Origin: Dunaliella salina
Lineage: Eukaryota; Chlorophyta; Chlorophyceae; Chlamydomonadales; Dunaliellaceae
Length of the DNA stretch: 14,296 bases
Assembly: GCA_002284615.2 (NCBI GenBank)
Contig: MU069493.1
Span: forward strand, 406,974 to 421,269
Direction: 5' to 3'
In this document: piece after piece, positions 9,501 through 14,296 of the stretch
Numbering within the stretch: position 1 is the stretch's first letter
Layout: each line of letters begins with the position of its first letter
The notes under the pieces: generated by a model
What the model saw: only the letters and a program-made list of their open reading frames with translations
Database searches by the model: none
Told to the model about the DNA's origin: nothing
Position numbers and translations under genes: made by a program

Positions 9501-12500
9501 ATGTGGGATCATGAGGATCAGATGTGGATAAGGAAAGAATTAGAACATGGGACCAGGAAGAGCAGTGGCAGTGGGCTTGCTGTTGCAGTGCAACAAAAAT
9601 ATGGTTACATGTGGATCAGATGTCGATACAGAAAGGATGAGAAAATGGGGCCAGAAGGGACAGGGGCAGAGGGTTTGCTACTGCAATGCAACAGAAATAT
9701 GTTCACATGTGGATCAGATGTGGGTGAGAAAAGGATGAGAGAATGGAACCAGGAAAAACAAGGGCACTGGGCGTGCTCCTACAATGCCACAGGCATATGT
9801 GGAATCTTATGGATCAGATCTGGACCAGCAAAGGGTCAAGAAATGGGACTGCAAAGGGGCAGCGGGCTTGCTGCTGCTGCAGCCTCAGCTGCTGTTCTTT
9901 GCAGGCATGCAACTCAAACATCTCTGACCAAAGTCACACATTCTCTGACCAAAGTCACACATTCTCTGACCAAAGTCACACATTCTCTGACCAAAGTCAC
10001 ACATTCTCTGACCAAAGTCACACAACCTGCACACAGGTTCCGGATGCCCCTTCCAGCTCACAGGGTCTGTTCCCCCTCTATCAGTGTCGCTACCCTCCTG
10101 AGGTCACCTGTGAGGGGCCTCAGGCGCCTCAGGTGTGGCCCATCAAAGTGTTGCCAGGTATGTATGCAGCCCCTCCTCCCGTGTGCGGAGCTCAGGCACC
10201 TTGACTTTAGGGTCACTTGGGCCCTGTGTTGCCTAGTTTTAGGGTTTAGCGACACTTACTCTCCCTCCTTGCTCATGCAGCAACACAAGGACCTCAATCT
10301 GCTGCCTCAGCTTAACTTTTCAGCCACGACTCACACCACATCTTTCACCCAGGCAAAGTTTTTTGCTGCAAACAACCCAGCACACCTGCAACTCCCCAAC
10401 GCAGGCCCCACCACTTGATTATGGTTACATCTGTCACCCAGCCCAATTAAGCTGCCGCACATGCCTCATCACATGTGCCACCCAGCACAGTTGCACCACA
10501 TAGTAACCCACCACGTTTGCCATCCCTGACAAAGTGCACCCACCGTACATGTCCCACCACACCTGCCTCCCATGGCAAAGTACATTTATACTGGACTCAC
10601 CACATCTGCCACTCCCCAACGTAGTTGCAACACATAGTAACCCTCCACGTCTGCCACTCTCGAAAAAGTGCACCCACCGCACATGACTCACCACACCTGC
10701 CACCCCTGACACAGGCGCGCCACATGATTATTCCACAACATGATAACTCCACCATGTGATAACTCCACCATCTGCCACCCTTGGTACAAGAACCCACGAG
10801 AATGCACCACATCTACCACACAGACGAAGTACAAACACATTATACTCACCACATCTGCAACCCCTGGCACAGATGCGCCAGCTGCACCTCTGCTCTTGCC
10901 GCTGCCGCCTGCACTGACCCCACCCCCACCTCCTGCCCCACCGCCGGGAGGGGTCAGAAAGCCGAGCTGCGCACTTCCTGAAGAGGCTCTGACCCCACCA
11001 CCAACTCTTGCTCCACTGCCGGGAGGGGTCAGAAAGCTGTGCTGCACACTTCCAAGGGGGGCTTTGACCTCACCACCAACTCCTGCCCCACAGCCGGGAG
11101 GGGTCAGAAAGCTGTGCTGCGCGCTTCCTGGGGCACAAAAGTTTGTTGGAGAGTGGAGGGTTAGAGTATGTCGCATGTTATGGCTTGTGAAGTAGCAGAG
11201 TGCATCAGGCAATGTTTGAGCAAACGCTGCGCATACCCCGGAGCATGAAAATTTGCTTGGGAGTGTAGGGTTAGAGTATGTTGCATGTTTGGGCTTGTGA
11301 AATAGCAGATTGCACCAGGCAATGAACGAGCGTACGCTGCGCATACCCCGATGCATGGAAATTTGCTTGGGAGTATAGGGTTAGAGAATGTTGCATGTTT
11401 GGGCTTGTGAAATAGCAGACCGCACCAGGCTATGATCGAGCGTACGCTGCGCATACCCCGGAGCATGAAAATTTGCTTGGGAGTGTAGGGTCAGAGTATG
11501 TCGCATGTTTGGGCTTGTGAAGTAGCAGGCTGCACCAGGCAATGAACGAGCGTACGCTGCGCGTGCCCTGGAGCATGGAAATTTGCTTGGGAGTGTAGGG
11601 TTGGAGTATGTTGCATATTTTGGCTTGTGAATTAGCAGGCTGCACCAGGCAATGGTCGAGCCCACGCTGCGCACTTCCTGGGGTGCGCAGCGCATGCTCA
11701 ACAGTAACAGTCAGTCCGTGGCGAGGGCACTCCTGCCTCATGTGCTGTACGCAAGGTTGTGTGAAGAGGGTTGAACAACAGTTCAAAAGCAAAAGAGGCT
11801 TCAAAGGGGGTCAAAGAGGCCCTTTGACCCTCTTTTGCCGCATGCACAACCCTCCTCAGCCAACCCTGTTTGTATGTGCTGCAAGCCTTCCTGGAGTTGC
11901 TGCTGCAGCTACAAGCATGGCTTCCGCCCTTGCTACTGCTGCTGCTGGAAGTGCAACCCTACCTGCGGCAGCTGCTGCTGCTGCTGCTGCTTCTGTTGCT
12001 GCTTCTGTCGCCAGGAAATGTTGTGTGCCTGGCATCGGATCCGCGGCTGCTCTTTTTGCAGCTGCGAGAGGGTTGCTCGAGGCCCTGTGCGGTTTCTGCT
12101 GCGGTTGGCGGAAGGGGAGTAACACAGGTGGCTGTGAGTGCTTGAGCGGGGGCGACAGCTGGAATCGCTGCCGCTGCTGCTGCTGCTGCTGCTGCTGCCT
12201 CTGGAGATGGCCCAAGGGGGGAGGATGAAAGAGGTTTTGGGTCGGCATGTGGTGCGGTGGAGACGACAAACGGTGTGGCTGGTGAGAGGTTGAGTGGGGC
12301 GTCTGGCGCTGTGGGCTTATGGTGGGAGTGCGGGAGGCACGCAATGAGGATGGAGGCAGGAGTGTACCCCCATTCATGGGGGTCCCACATGCTGGATGGG
12401 ACCTGCGCCCGCTATCTGTGTCCAACCTCTGCTGCGCATCGCCCCATTGCTCATCTTCCATTCGCTCATTGCCCCCATTGCGCATTGACCCATCGCTCAT

Positions 12501-14172
12501 AGCTGAGGCGCGCAGCTCAGTCCTGTGGGGTGTCCAATCAAAGCCACCACCATCATCATCATCATCCCCAGCAATGCCCTCCACCTCCCGCAGCGCACCA
12601 CCCTGCTGGATGTAAGGCCGTCCCTCAACCAGCACGTCTGGTGCCCCATCTGCATCCCGAGAGCCATCGAAGCCTGCAAGACCATAGCCCACCCCAAACT
12701 CCTCTTCTCCCTGCTGCTGCTGCTGGTGGTGTTGGTGCTGCTGGTGTTGCTGCTGCCTGCCTCCAATCATCGCTCCTGGGGAGTCTGTGGGGTCATCCTG
12801 AGTGTCAGGGGCGTGGGGCACCAAGCTTTGGAGTGCGTGGTCAGTGGAAATCTGTGGGTAGGCAAAGGCAGGGGTCACCTCGACCTGTGGCAATCTGTGG
12901 GTTGCGAACCGTGGGTAGGGAGTTACAGGGGACAAGTGGCAACCTCTTCCTTGGTCCTGGTGCTCATACTCCTGCTGCTGCTGCTGTTGCTGCAGCCGCT
13001 CTTGCTCCTCAAGCGCAGCCTGCGCGCCTGCTTGCTCGTACAGCAGCTCCAGCTCCTCCTGCTGCTCCAGCTCCTGCTCCAGCGCCTGCTGCTGCTGCTG
13101 CTGCTGTTCCAGCCTCTGCTGCAGGTGCTGCTGTGGGATGGCAAAGGGCGGCTGTTCTAGCTCCTGCTGCTGCTGCAGGTGCTGCTGTGGGATGGCAAAG
13201 GGCGGCTGTTCTAGCTCCTGCTGCTGCTGCAGGTGCTGCTGTGGGATGGCTAAGGGCGGCTGCTCCCTGCTCGCACAGTACGCAAGGAGGGGGCTCACGC
13301 CCCCTGGCCCGCTGGCTTGTAGGGTGGAAGATCGCAAGCCTGGGTGGGGGTGCGCATGGTGTGCTGGCGAGAGTGTTTGCGGCTGTGCTTGCCCGCTCCA
13401 TGTGCTTGGCAGGGGACCAGAACGCACCTGGGATGCCAGAAAATGGGAATGGGAATGCAAACAATGTGATGGGTGTCCTAGGGGGCCACACATAGCGTGC
13501 CTGCAAAAGTGCCTGCAACTTCGTCTGCATGCTTTATGCGGCGCTTGGCAAGGGGGCAGTGCGCACACCCGGAATGCCAAAAGATGGGAATGGGAATGCA
13601 AGCAATGTGTTTGGTGTCTGTGGGGTCGCATGTGGTATGCAGGCAAAAGTGCCTGCGTGCTTGCGTCTGTATGTTTCATGCGCTTGGCAGGGGGGCAGTG
13701 CGCACACCTGGAGTGCCAAAAGATGGGAATGGGAATGCAAATAATGTGATGGGCGCAGCACAGGCACACATTTTGTGTTTGCAAGAGGGCGTGCAGCTGG
13801 GTCTGCAAGCCCCATGGCCTGCCAAGGGGGTTGCGCGCACACCTGGAAGGCCTGCGTTAGAAGGGGGAATTCCAAAGCAAAGTGATTGGTGTCCCTGCCA
13901 TTGTGCATGTCCGCTTTGCCCATGCTCCAATGATTGGTGTCCTCTCCAGGAAAAGGTGATTGGTGTCCCTGCCATCATGCATGTGCGCTTTGCCCATGCT
14001 TTCAGGAAAAGTGTGATTAGTGACCCTGCCGATGCGTGTCCGCTTTGCCCATGCTCCAATGATTGGTGTCCCCTCCAAGGAATGGTGATTGGTGTCCCTG
14101 CCATTGTGCATGTCCGCTTTGCCCATGCTTTACAGGCAGAGGGGCTTTGATAGAGGCTGGCAGATCTGCCAT
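2411..14172 (-). CDS. Eight-exon gene model, Q/H/P-rich disordered protein of unknown function
   Basis: This is the joined model: 14172-14134, 13427-11963, 11127-10850, 8237-8097, 7290-7219, 4725-3588, 2885-2667, 2472-2411. Every intron is GT..AG, phases agree at all seven junctions and the total of 3414 nt is divisible by three, giving 1137 residues. I chose some splice sites partly because phases matched, so the agreement is supportive rather than independent proof. Introns run from about 70 bp to 2.6 kb and consist largely of tandem repeats. The product is dominated by Q, H, P, A, S and G tracts with one likely helical Q/E/L segment (about residues 115-170). I see no catalytic motif, signal peptide, membrane span or zinc finger. 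Such composition occurs in regulatory or scaffold proteins, but no role can be assigned. The model could be two genes, for example if the second exon instead reads on to the stop at 11856-11858. Additional exons in the 10849-8238 interval are also possible. Confidence 0.5.
2574..2666. repeat. (CA)46 microsatellite; GT on the sense strand of the gene
   Basis: An uninterrupted 93-bp CA run. On the minus strand it is (GT)n and begins exactly at the donor of the exon ending at 2667, so the first GT of the tract is the 5' splice site. Confidence 0.95.
2667..2885 (-). CDS. Q/H-rich exon (73 codons) whose donor opens a (GT)n tract
   Basis: The acceptor is GTGTTTACAG|GCACAAGC and the donor is ACCTCAG|GTGTGTG. 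The exon is 219 nt, phase 1 in and phase 1 out, and the frame joins seamlessly with the exon ending at 3588 (split Gly codon). It encodes a Val/Pro/Ala-rich start (VSGRVLLPVAAAPVVPAL), a Q/H tract, and QPSGPARVLPVQQQQQPSSS near the end. The first ~30 bp and the intron end before it are copied three more times upstream. The downstream intron consists mostly of a GT microsatellite. Function unknown. Confidence 0.55.
2855..3241. repeat. ~103-bp tandem array copying the acceptor of exon 2885-2667
   Basis: Copies start at 2855, 2958, 3061 and 3170 with GGGAGYAGC-type sequence. Copy one overlaps the start of the exon at 2885; the others lie in the intron upstream of it. The acceptor AG is kept in copies one (TTTACAG) and two (TTTGTAG) and lost in copies three and four. 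Confidence 0.8.
3323..3389. repeat. (CA)33 microsatellite in the intron
   Basis: A perfect 67-bp CA run, GT on the sense strand, inside the 3587-2886 intron. Confidence 0.95.
3588..4725 (-). CDS. Large Q/H-rich exon (379 codons)
   Basis: The frame is open from about 4767 to a stop at 3541. I start the exon at 4725 after TTGATTCTGTGCAG and end it at 3588 with CTGCAG|GTGAGG, giving phase 0 in and phase 1 out. The protein begins EFVPSSQPSLVEDELP, then runs through His/Pro/Gln tracts (HHHPPPPPHHHHQQQQQ), a His-rich middle, an Ala stretch with PPPP, and a poly-Q run of about 15 followed by a second Q/H tract. Near the end is an Asn/Ser/Arg block of five-residue repeats (SARGN, STRDN, GAREN, SARSN), then a Gly/Ala-rich tail. 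Charge and composition indicate a disordered protein. The first 34 bp, with the preceding intron end, are copied repeatedly upstream in the 95-bp array. No family recognised. Confidence 0.65.
4690..5610. repeat. 95-bp array copying the acceptor and start of exon 4725-3588
   Basis: Units contain AACTCCTGCACAGAATCAAG. Boundary copies lie at about 4725 (used), 4820, 4915, 5010, 5105, 5200, 5295, 5383, 5483 and 5577. The central copies are almost identical at exact 95-bp spacing; copies beyond 5300 are diverged with spacing of 88-100 bp. Four N bases (4794, 4899, 4994, 5184) fall in the identical part, three of them at the same unit position. Each copy carries an intact TGTGCAG acceptor and about 30 bp of exon-like sequence on the minus strand. 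Confidence 0.9.
5611..5869. other. Intron sequence between arrays
   Basis: Mostly unique sequence inside the 7218-4726 intron of the minus-strand model. A minus-strand ORF starting MGWGCLFGAAKAFVKMEANG lies at about 5697-5635, but its flanking splice signals are weak and its phases do not fit. Confidence 0.4.
5870..6750. repeat. ~165-bp tandem repeats, each with an internal CAG microsatellite
   Basis: GCTTGTYC marks the units at 6061, 6243, 6409, 6573 and 6734 (spacing 182, 166, 164, 161), with a more diverged copy around 5870-5950. Each unit has a conserved part (CTTTCATCACGGCA, CATTCCCTCC) followed by a CAG run of about 6 to 15 units, sometimes interrupted. Frames shift between copies, so poly-Q/poly-S ORFs here are not coding. 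It is intronic in the minus-strand model. Confidence 0.85.
6751..7131. repeat. 71-bp tandem repeats with shortened 27-29-bp derivatives
   Basis: Units start at 6751, 6824, 6895 and 6966 with TGAGGAATGCTGCCATCTAT (the last shortened). They are followed by truncated copies from 7017, 7044 and 7073 consisting of CTATCATAGCACTGTACC plus GCTGCTGG. Confidence 0.85.
7219..7290 (-). CDS. Candidate short exon (24 codons), diverged copy of the 8097-8237 exon
   Basis: The minus strand shows an acceptor with a branch-point-like CTGAC and pyrimidines (TTTATCTGACTTGCTGTAG), then 24 open codons, then GAG|GTGAGTGAG. It is phase 0/0, so including or skipping it keeps the frame. Its second half, LGGAALDESELLE, aligns with LGGAAGDDY..DEDELLE of the exon at 8097-8237, showing common origin. 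Unlike the copies in between, it keeps both an acceptor and a donor and has no stop. It may be constitutive, alternative or unused. Confidence 0.4.
7300..8096 (-). repeat. Tandem decayed copies of the 8097-8237 exon and its donor
   Basis: Minus-strand copies end at about 7941, 7791 and 7628 (spacing 156, 150 and 163 from 8097), with older remnants ending near 7511 and 7415. The copies ending at 7941 and 7791 keep a perfect CTTGAG|GTAAGTGATGGG donor but have stops in all three frames, including a TGA at the same internal site. The copy ending at 7628 has lost the donor by deletion (CTTAAGTAATGG). The next two have AAG|ATGAGG, a GT-to-AT loss. These are pseudo-exons. Confidence 0.7.
8097..8237 (-). 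CDS. Small exon (47 codons), intact member of a tandem exon family
   Basis: The acceptor is excellent: a long pyrimidine run, TTTTTCTTGCCTACAG, directly before ATGGCGGCC. The donor is GAG|GTGAGTGATGG. The exon is exactly 47 codons in phase 0/0 and reads MAAIRARRAAEEAQQLQQ at its start, PMLGGAAGDDYAPPVDEDE in its second half, ending DELLE. The start is basic and helical, with a short Q tract, and the end is acidic. The leading ATG is probably an internal codon because the acceptor abuts it, though a translation start there is possible. Degenerate copies of the exon and its donor follow at about 150-bp spacing down to 7200; this is the only full-length copy open throughout. Confidence 0.6.
8238..8480. 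other. Intron 3' end upstream of exon 8237-8097
   Basis: The plus strand is purine-rich (AGTAGTAAGA motifs), so the sense strand is a long pyrimidine tract leading to the acceptor at 8238. No ORF of interest. Confidence 0.5.
8480..9880. repeat. ~98-bp tandem array, about 14 copies
   Basis: Units are marked by GGGACCAGGAAGAACAG and GATCATGTGGATCAGATG, e.g. at 8689, 8788 and 8889, and continue to 9844 with 84-101-bp spacing. Some stretches stay open on the plus strand because 99 is a multiple of three (RIQKMGPGRTEALGLLLWCQ), but indels shift the frame repeatedly, so I treat it as non-coding. Confidence 0.85.
9921..10025. repeat. 21-bp minisatellite, five copies
   Basis: Five essentially perfect copies of TCTCTGACCAAAGTCACACA plus T start at 9921, 9942, 9963, 9984 and 10005. 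The period is a multiple of three but lies just before a plus-strand acceptor-like site, so it is more likely intronic. Confidence 0.95.
10037..10315 (+). CDS. Possible plus-strand terminal exon pair (10037-10157, 10281-10315)
   Basis: On the plus strand, CCTGCACACAG|GTTCCG could open an exon reading VPDAPSSSQGLFPLYQCRYP and on to WPIKVLP. This is followed by TTGCCAG|GTATGT, a 123-nt intron, and a strong acceptor (CTCTCCCTCCTTGCTCATGCAG). The second exon reads ATQGPQSAASA and stops at 10313-10315. No clear upstream plus-strand exons were found, only repeats. The interval lies inside an intron of the minus-strand model. A minus-strand GTAAGT donor also falls in it, with a short open stretch reading QIEVLVLLHEQGGR before it. 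Either strand, or neither, may be real. Confidence 0.25.
10420..10849. repeat. 67/134-bp array copying the donor of exon 11127-10850
   Basis: A 134-bp period is seen from GTTGC at 10490 and 10624. Within it, a half-unit recurs on the minus strand as GGCAGATGTG|GTGAGT or decayed forms, matching the exon's own end GTTGCAGATGTG|GTGAGT. Confidence 0.7.
10850..11127 (-). CDS. Exon encoding three 25-residue repeats
   Basis: The exon is bounded by a good acceptor (AACTTTTGTGCCCCAG|GAAGCG) and a good donor (GATGTG|GTGAGTATA). Length 278 nt gives phase 1 in and phase 0 out, fitting both neighbours. It encodes three tandem 25-residue units (first unit starts SAQHSFLTPPGCGAGVGG), each built from a 75-bp DNA repeat, followed by a Gly/Ser/Ala-rich tail ending GASVPGVADV. 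The 75-bp period is a multiple of three and the frame stays open throughout. By contrast the flanking 110-bp and 134-bp arrays are out of frame. The plus strand is also open here (proline-rich), so strand choice rests on the splice sites and phase. Function is unknown; the units are Gly/Pro-rich and probably unstructured. Confidence 0.5.
11140..11700. repeat. 110-bp array copying the acceptor of exon 11127-10850
   Basis: Units are spaced exactly 110 bp (TTAGAGTATG-type at 11161, 11271, 11381, 11491, 11601). On the minus strand CACTCCCAAGCAAATTTTCA leads to GCTCCGGGGTATGCGCAGC, which aligns with the exon boundary CTCTCCAACAAACTTTTGTG, CCCCAG|GAAGCGCGCAGC. AG is kept at 11127, about 11568 and 11678, and is CG in the other copies. 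Confidence 0.85.
11963..13427 (-). CDS. Large Q-rich exon (488 codons) with 18-residue repeats
   Basis: The exon sits in a minus-strand frame open from about 13808 to the stop at 11856. I start it at 13427 because the sequence before it is a clear acceptor (pyrimidine-rich, ending TCTGGCATCCCAG) and because sequence beyond it is a 140-bp repeat whose period would shift frame. Alternative acceptors in the same frame lie before 13339 and 13266. I end it at 11963 at CCGCAG|GTAGGG, whose phase 1 fits the next exon. Exon residues 55-108 are three 18-residue repeats of the type EQPPFAIPQQHLQQQQEL. Residues about 104-158 are Q/E/L-rich and probably helical or coiled coil. Next come a Q/H tract, an acidic GDDDDDGGG stretch, a basic S/P/H-rich stretch and a poly-A run at the end. 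Only this strand gives one long, compositionally varied frame; plus-strand ORFs here are poly-L/A/C shadows of the CAG codons. No known family is recognised. Confidence 0.65.
13403..13855. repeat. 140-bp array copying the acceptor of exon 13427-11963
   Basis: GCTTGGCA occurs at 13403, 13543 and 13682 (140 and 139 bp apart), with a partial fourth copy. Each contains GATGGGAATGGGAATGCAA, the reverse of the acceptor's pyrimidine tract. The AG is intact at 13427 and near 13708 and 13843, and is changed near 13568. Confidence 0.85.
13875..14140. repeat. Short complex repeats around the candidate first donor
   Basis: TGATTGGTGTCC occurs at 13883, 13931, 13957, 14060 and 14086 (TGATTAGTGACC at 14013), alternating with CGCTTTGCCCATGCT. 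The last copy abuts the donor of the candidate first exon (14134). Confidence 0.75.
14134..14172 (-). CDS. Candidate first exon with start codon (13 codons)
   Basis: On the minus strand an ATG at 14172-14170 in the context GCGCATGGCA opens 13 codons reading MADLPASIKAPLP, followed by CCT|GTAAAG, a usable though not ideal donor. It ends in phase 0, which fits the phase-0 start of the next exon at 13427. The donor flank (AAAGCATGGGCAAAGCG) recurs in the repeat array just downstream in the sense direction, matching the boundary-duplication pattern of the other exons. A (CA)n tract on the sense strand lies about 55 bp upstream. I see no TATA box. The exon is very short and was found by looking for a phase-0 start, so a first exon outside the window remains possible. 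Confidence 0.3.
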
Positions 14173-14223
14173 GCGCCAGGTGAGACGAGGGCTGCGCCAG
14201 ACAATTTCGTGACTGGTGAACCC

Positions 14224-14225
<2 letters not shown>

Positions 14226-14296
<71 letters not shown>
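14226..14296. repeat. (TG)n microsatellite running off the window end
   Basis: At least 71 bp of perfect TG. It is CA on the gene's sense strand, opposite to the two intronic CA tracts. Confidence 0.95.

Noticed and set aside
9921..10025. CRISPR-like array
   Set aside because: The 21-bp units are directly adjacent with no spacers, and the window is eukaryotic.
10236..10250. Telomere-like TTTTAGGGTTTAG
   Set aside because: Only one and a half units inside intronic sequence; not an array.
11856..11962. Reading the large exon on to the TGA at 11856, or a donor at AGG|GTTGGC
   Set aside because: CCGCAG|GTAGGG at 11963 is a better donor and fits the next exon's phase. The stop remains a possible gene end and is mentioned as the alternative.
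13430..13808. Upstream part of the 650-codon minus-strand ORF
   Set aside because: It is made of 140-bp repeats whose period is not a multiple of three, and a good acceptor lies at 13428; treated as intron.

Overview
The window looks like nuclear DNA of a draft-assembled eukaryote. It has no bacterial-style operons, GT..AG introns with pyrimidine tracts, coding exons full of CAG/CTG (poly-Q, poly-A, poly-H), long (CA)n tracts, and wall-to-wall minisatellites. Isolated single N bases suggest an unpolished shotgun assembly. The combination (moderate GC, Q/A/H-rich proteins, repeat-stuffed introns) resembles chlorophyte green algae of the Dunaliella/Chlamydomonas kind. That assignment is inference; no marker gene is present.

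Main result: one long minus-strand gene can be read across most of the window. My model joins eight exons: 14172-14134 (ATG), 13427-11963, 11127-10850, 8237-8097, 7290-7219, 4725-3588, 2885-2667 and 2472-2411 (stop). All junctions are GT..AG, the reading phase is compatible at every junction (0,1,0,0,0,1,1), and the exons sum to 3414 nt, i.e. 1137 codons plus stop. The product has no domain I recognise. It is a low-complexity, probably disordered Q/H/P/A-rich protein with one Q/E/L-rich segment that may be a coiled coil. The large exons (13427-11963, 4725-3588), 8237-8097, 11127-10850 and 2885-2667 are well supported; the first, the last and 7290-7219 are tentative. No function can be assigned.

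Layout (plus coordinates): 1-150, 43-bp repeat; 233-421, two 105-bp repeats; 570-871, a CpG-rich unexplained ORF island; 1195-2040, 56-bp repeat; 2411-2885, last exons with a (GT)46 intron; 2855-3241, ~103-bp repeats; 3323-3389, (CA)n; 3588-4725, large Q/H-rich exon; 4726-5610, 95-bp array; 5870-6750, ~165-bp repeats each carrying a CAG microsatellite; 6751-7131, 71-bp repeats; 7200-8237, tandem copies of one small exon; 8480-9880, ~98-bp repeats; 9921-10025, 21-bp repeats; 10037-10315, weak plus-strand exon pair; 10420-10849, 67/134-bp repeats; 10850-11127, exon with 25-residue repeats; 11140-11700, 110-bp repeats; 11963-13427, large exon; 13403-13855, 140-bp repeats; 13875-14140, short complex repeats; 14226-end, (TG)n.

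The most interesting pattern is that most intronic arrays are copies of the adjacent exon-intron boundary. Tandem duplication has spread splice acceptors (exons at 13427, 11127, 4725, 2885), splice donors (exons ending 14134 and 10850) or a whole small exon (8237-8097) into the neighbouring intron. This leaves series of intact and decayed decoy splice sites.
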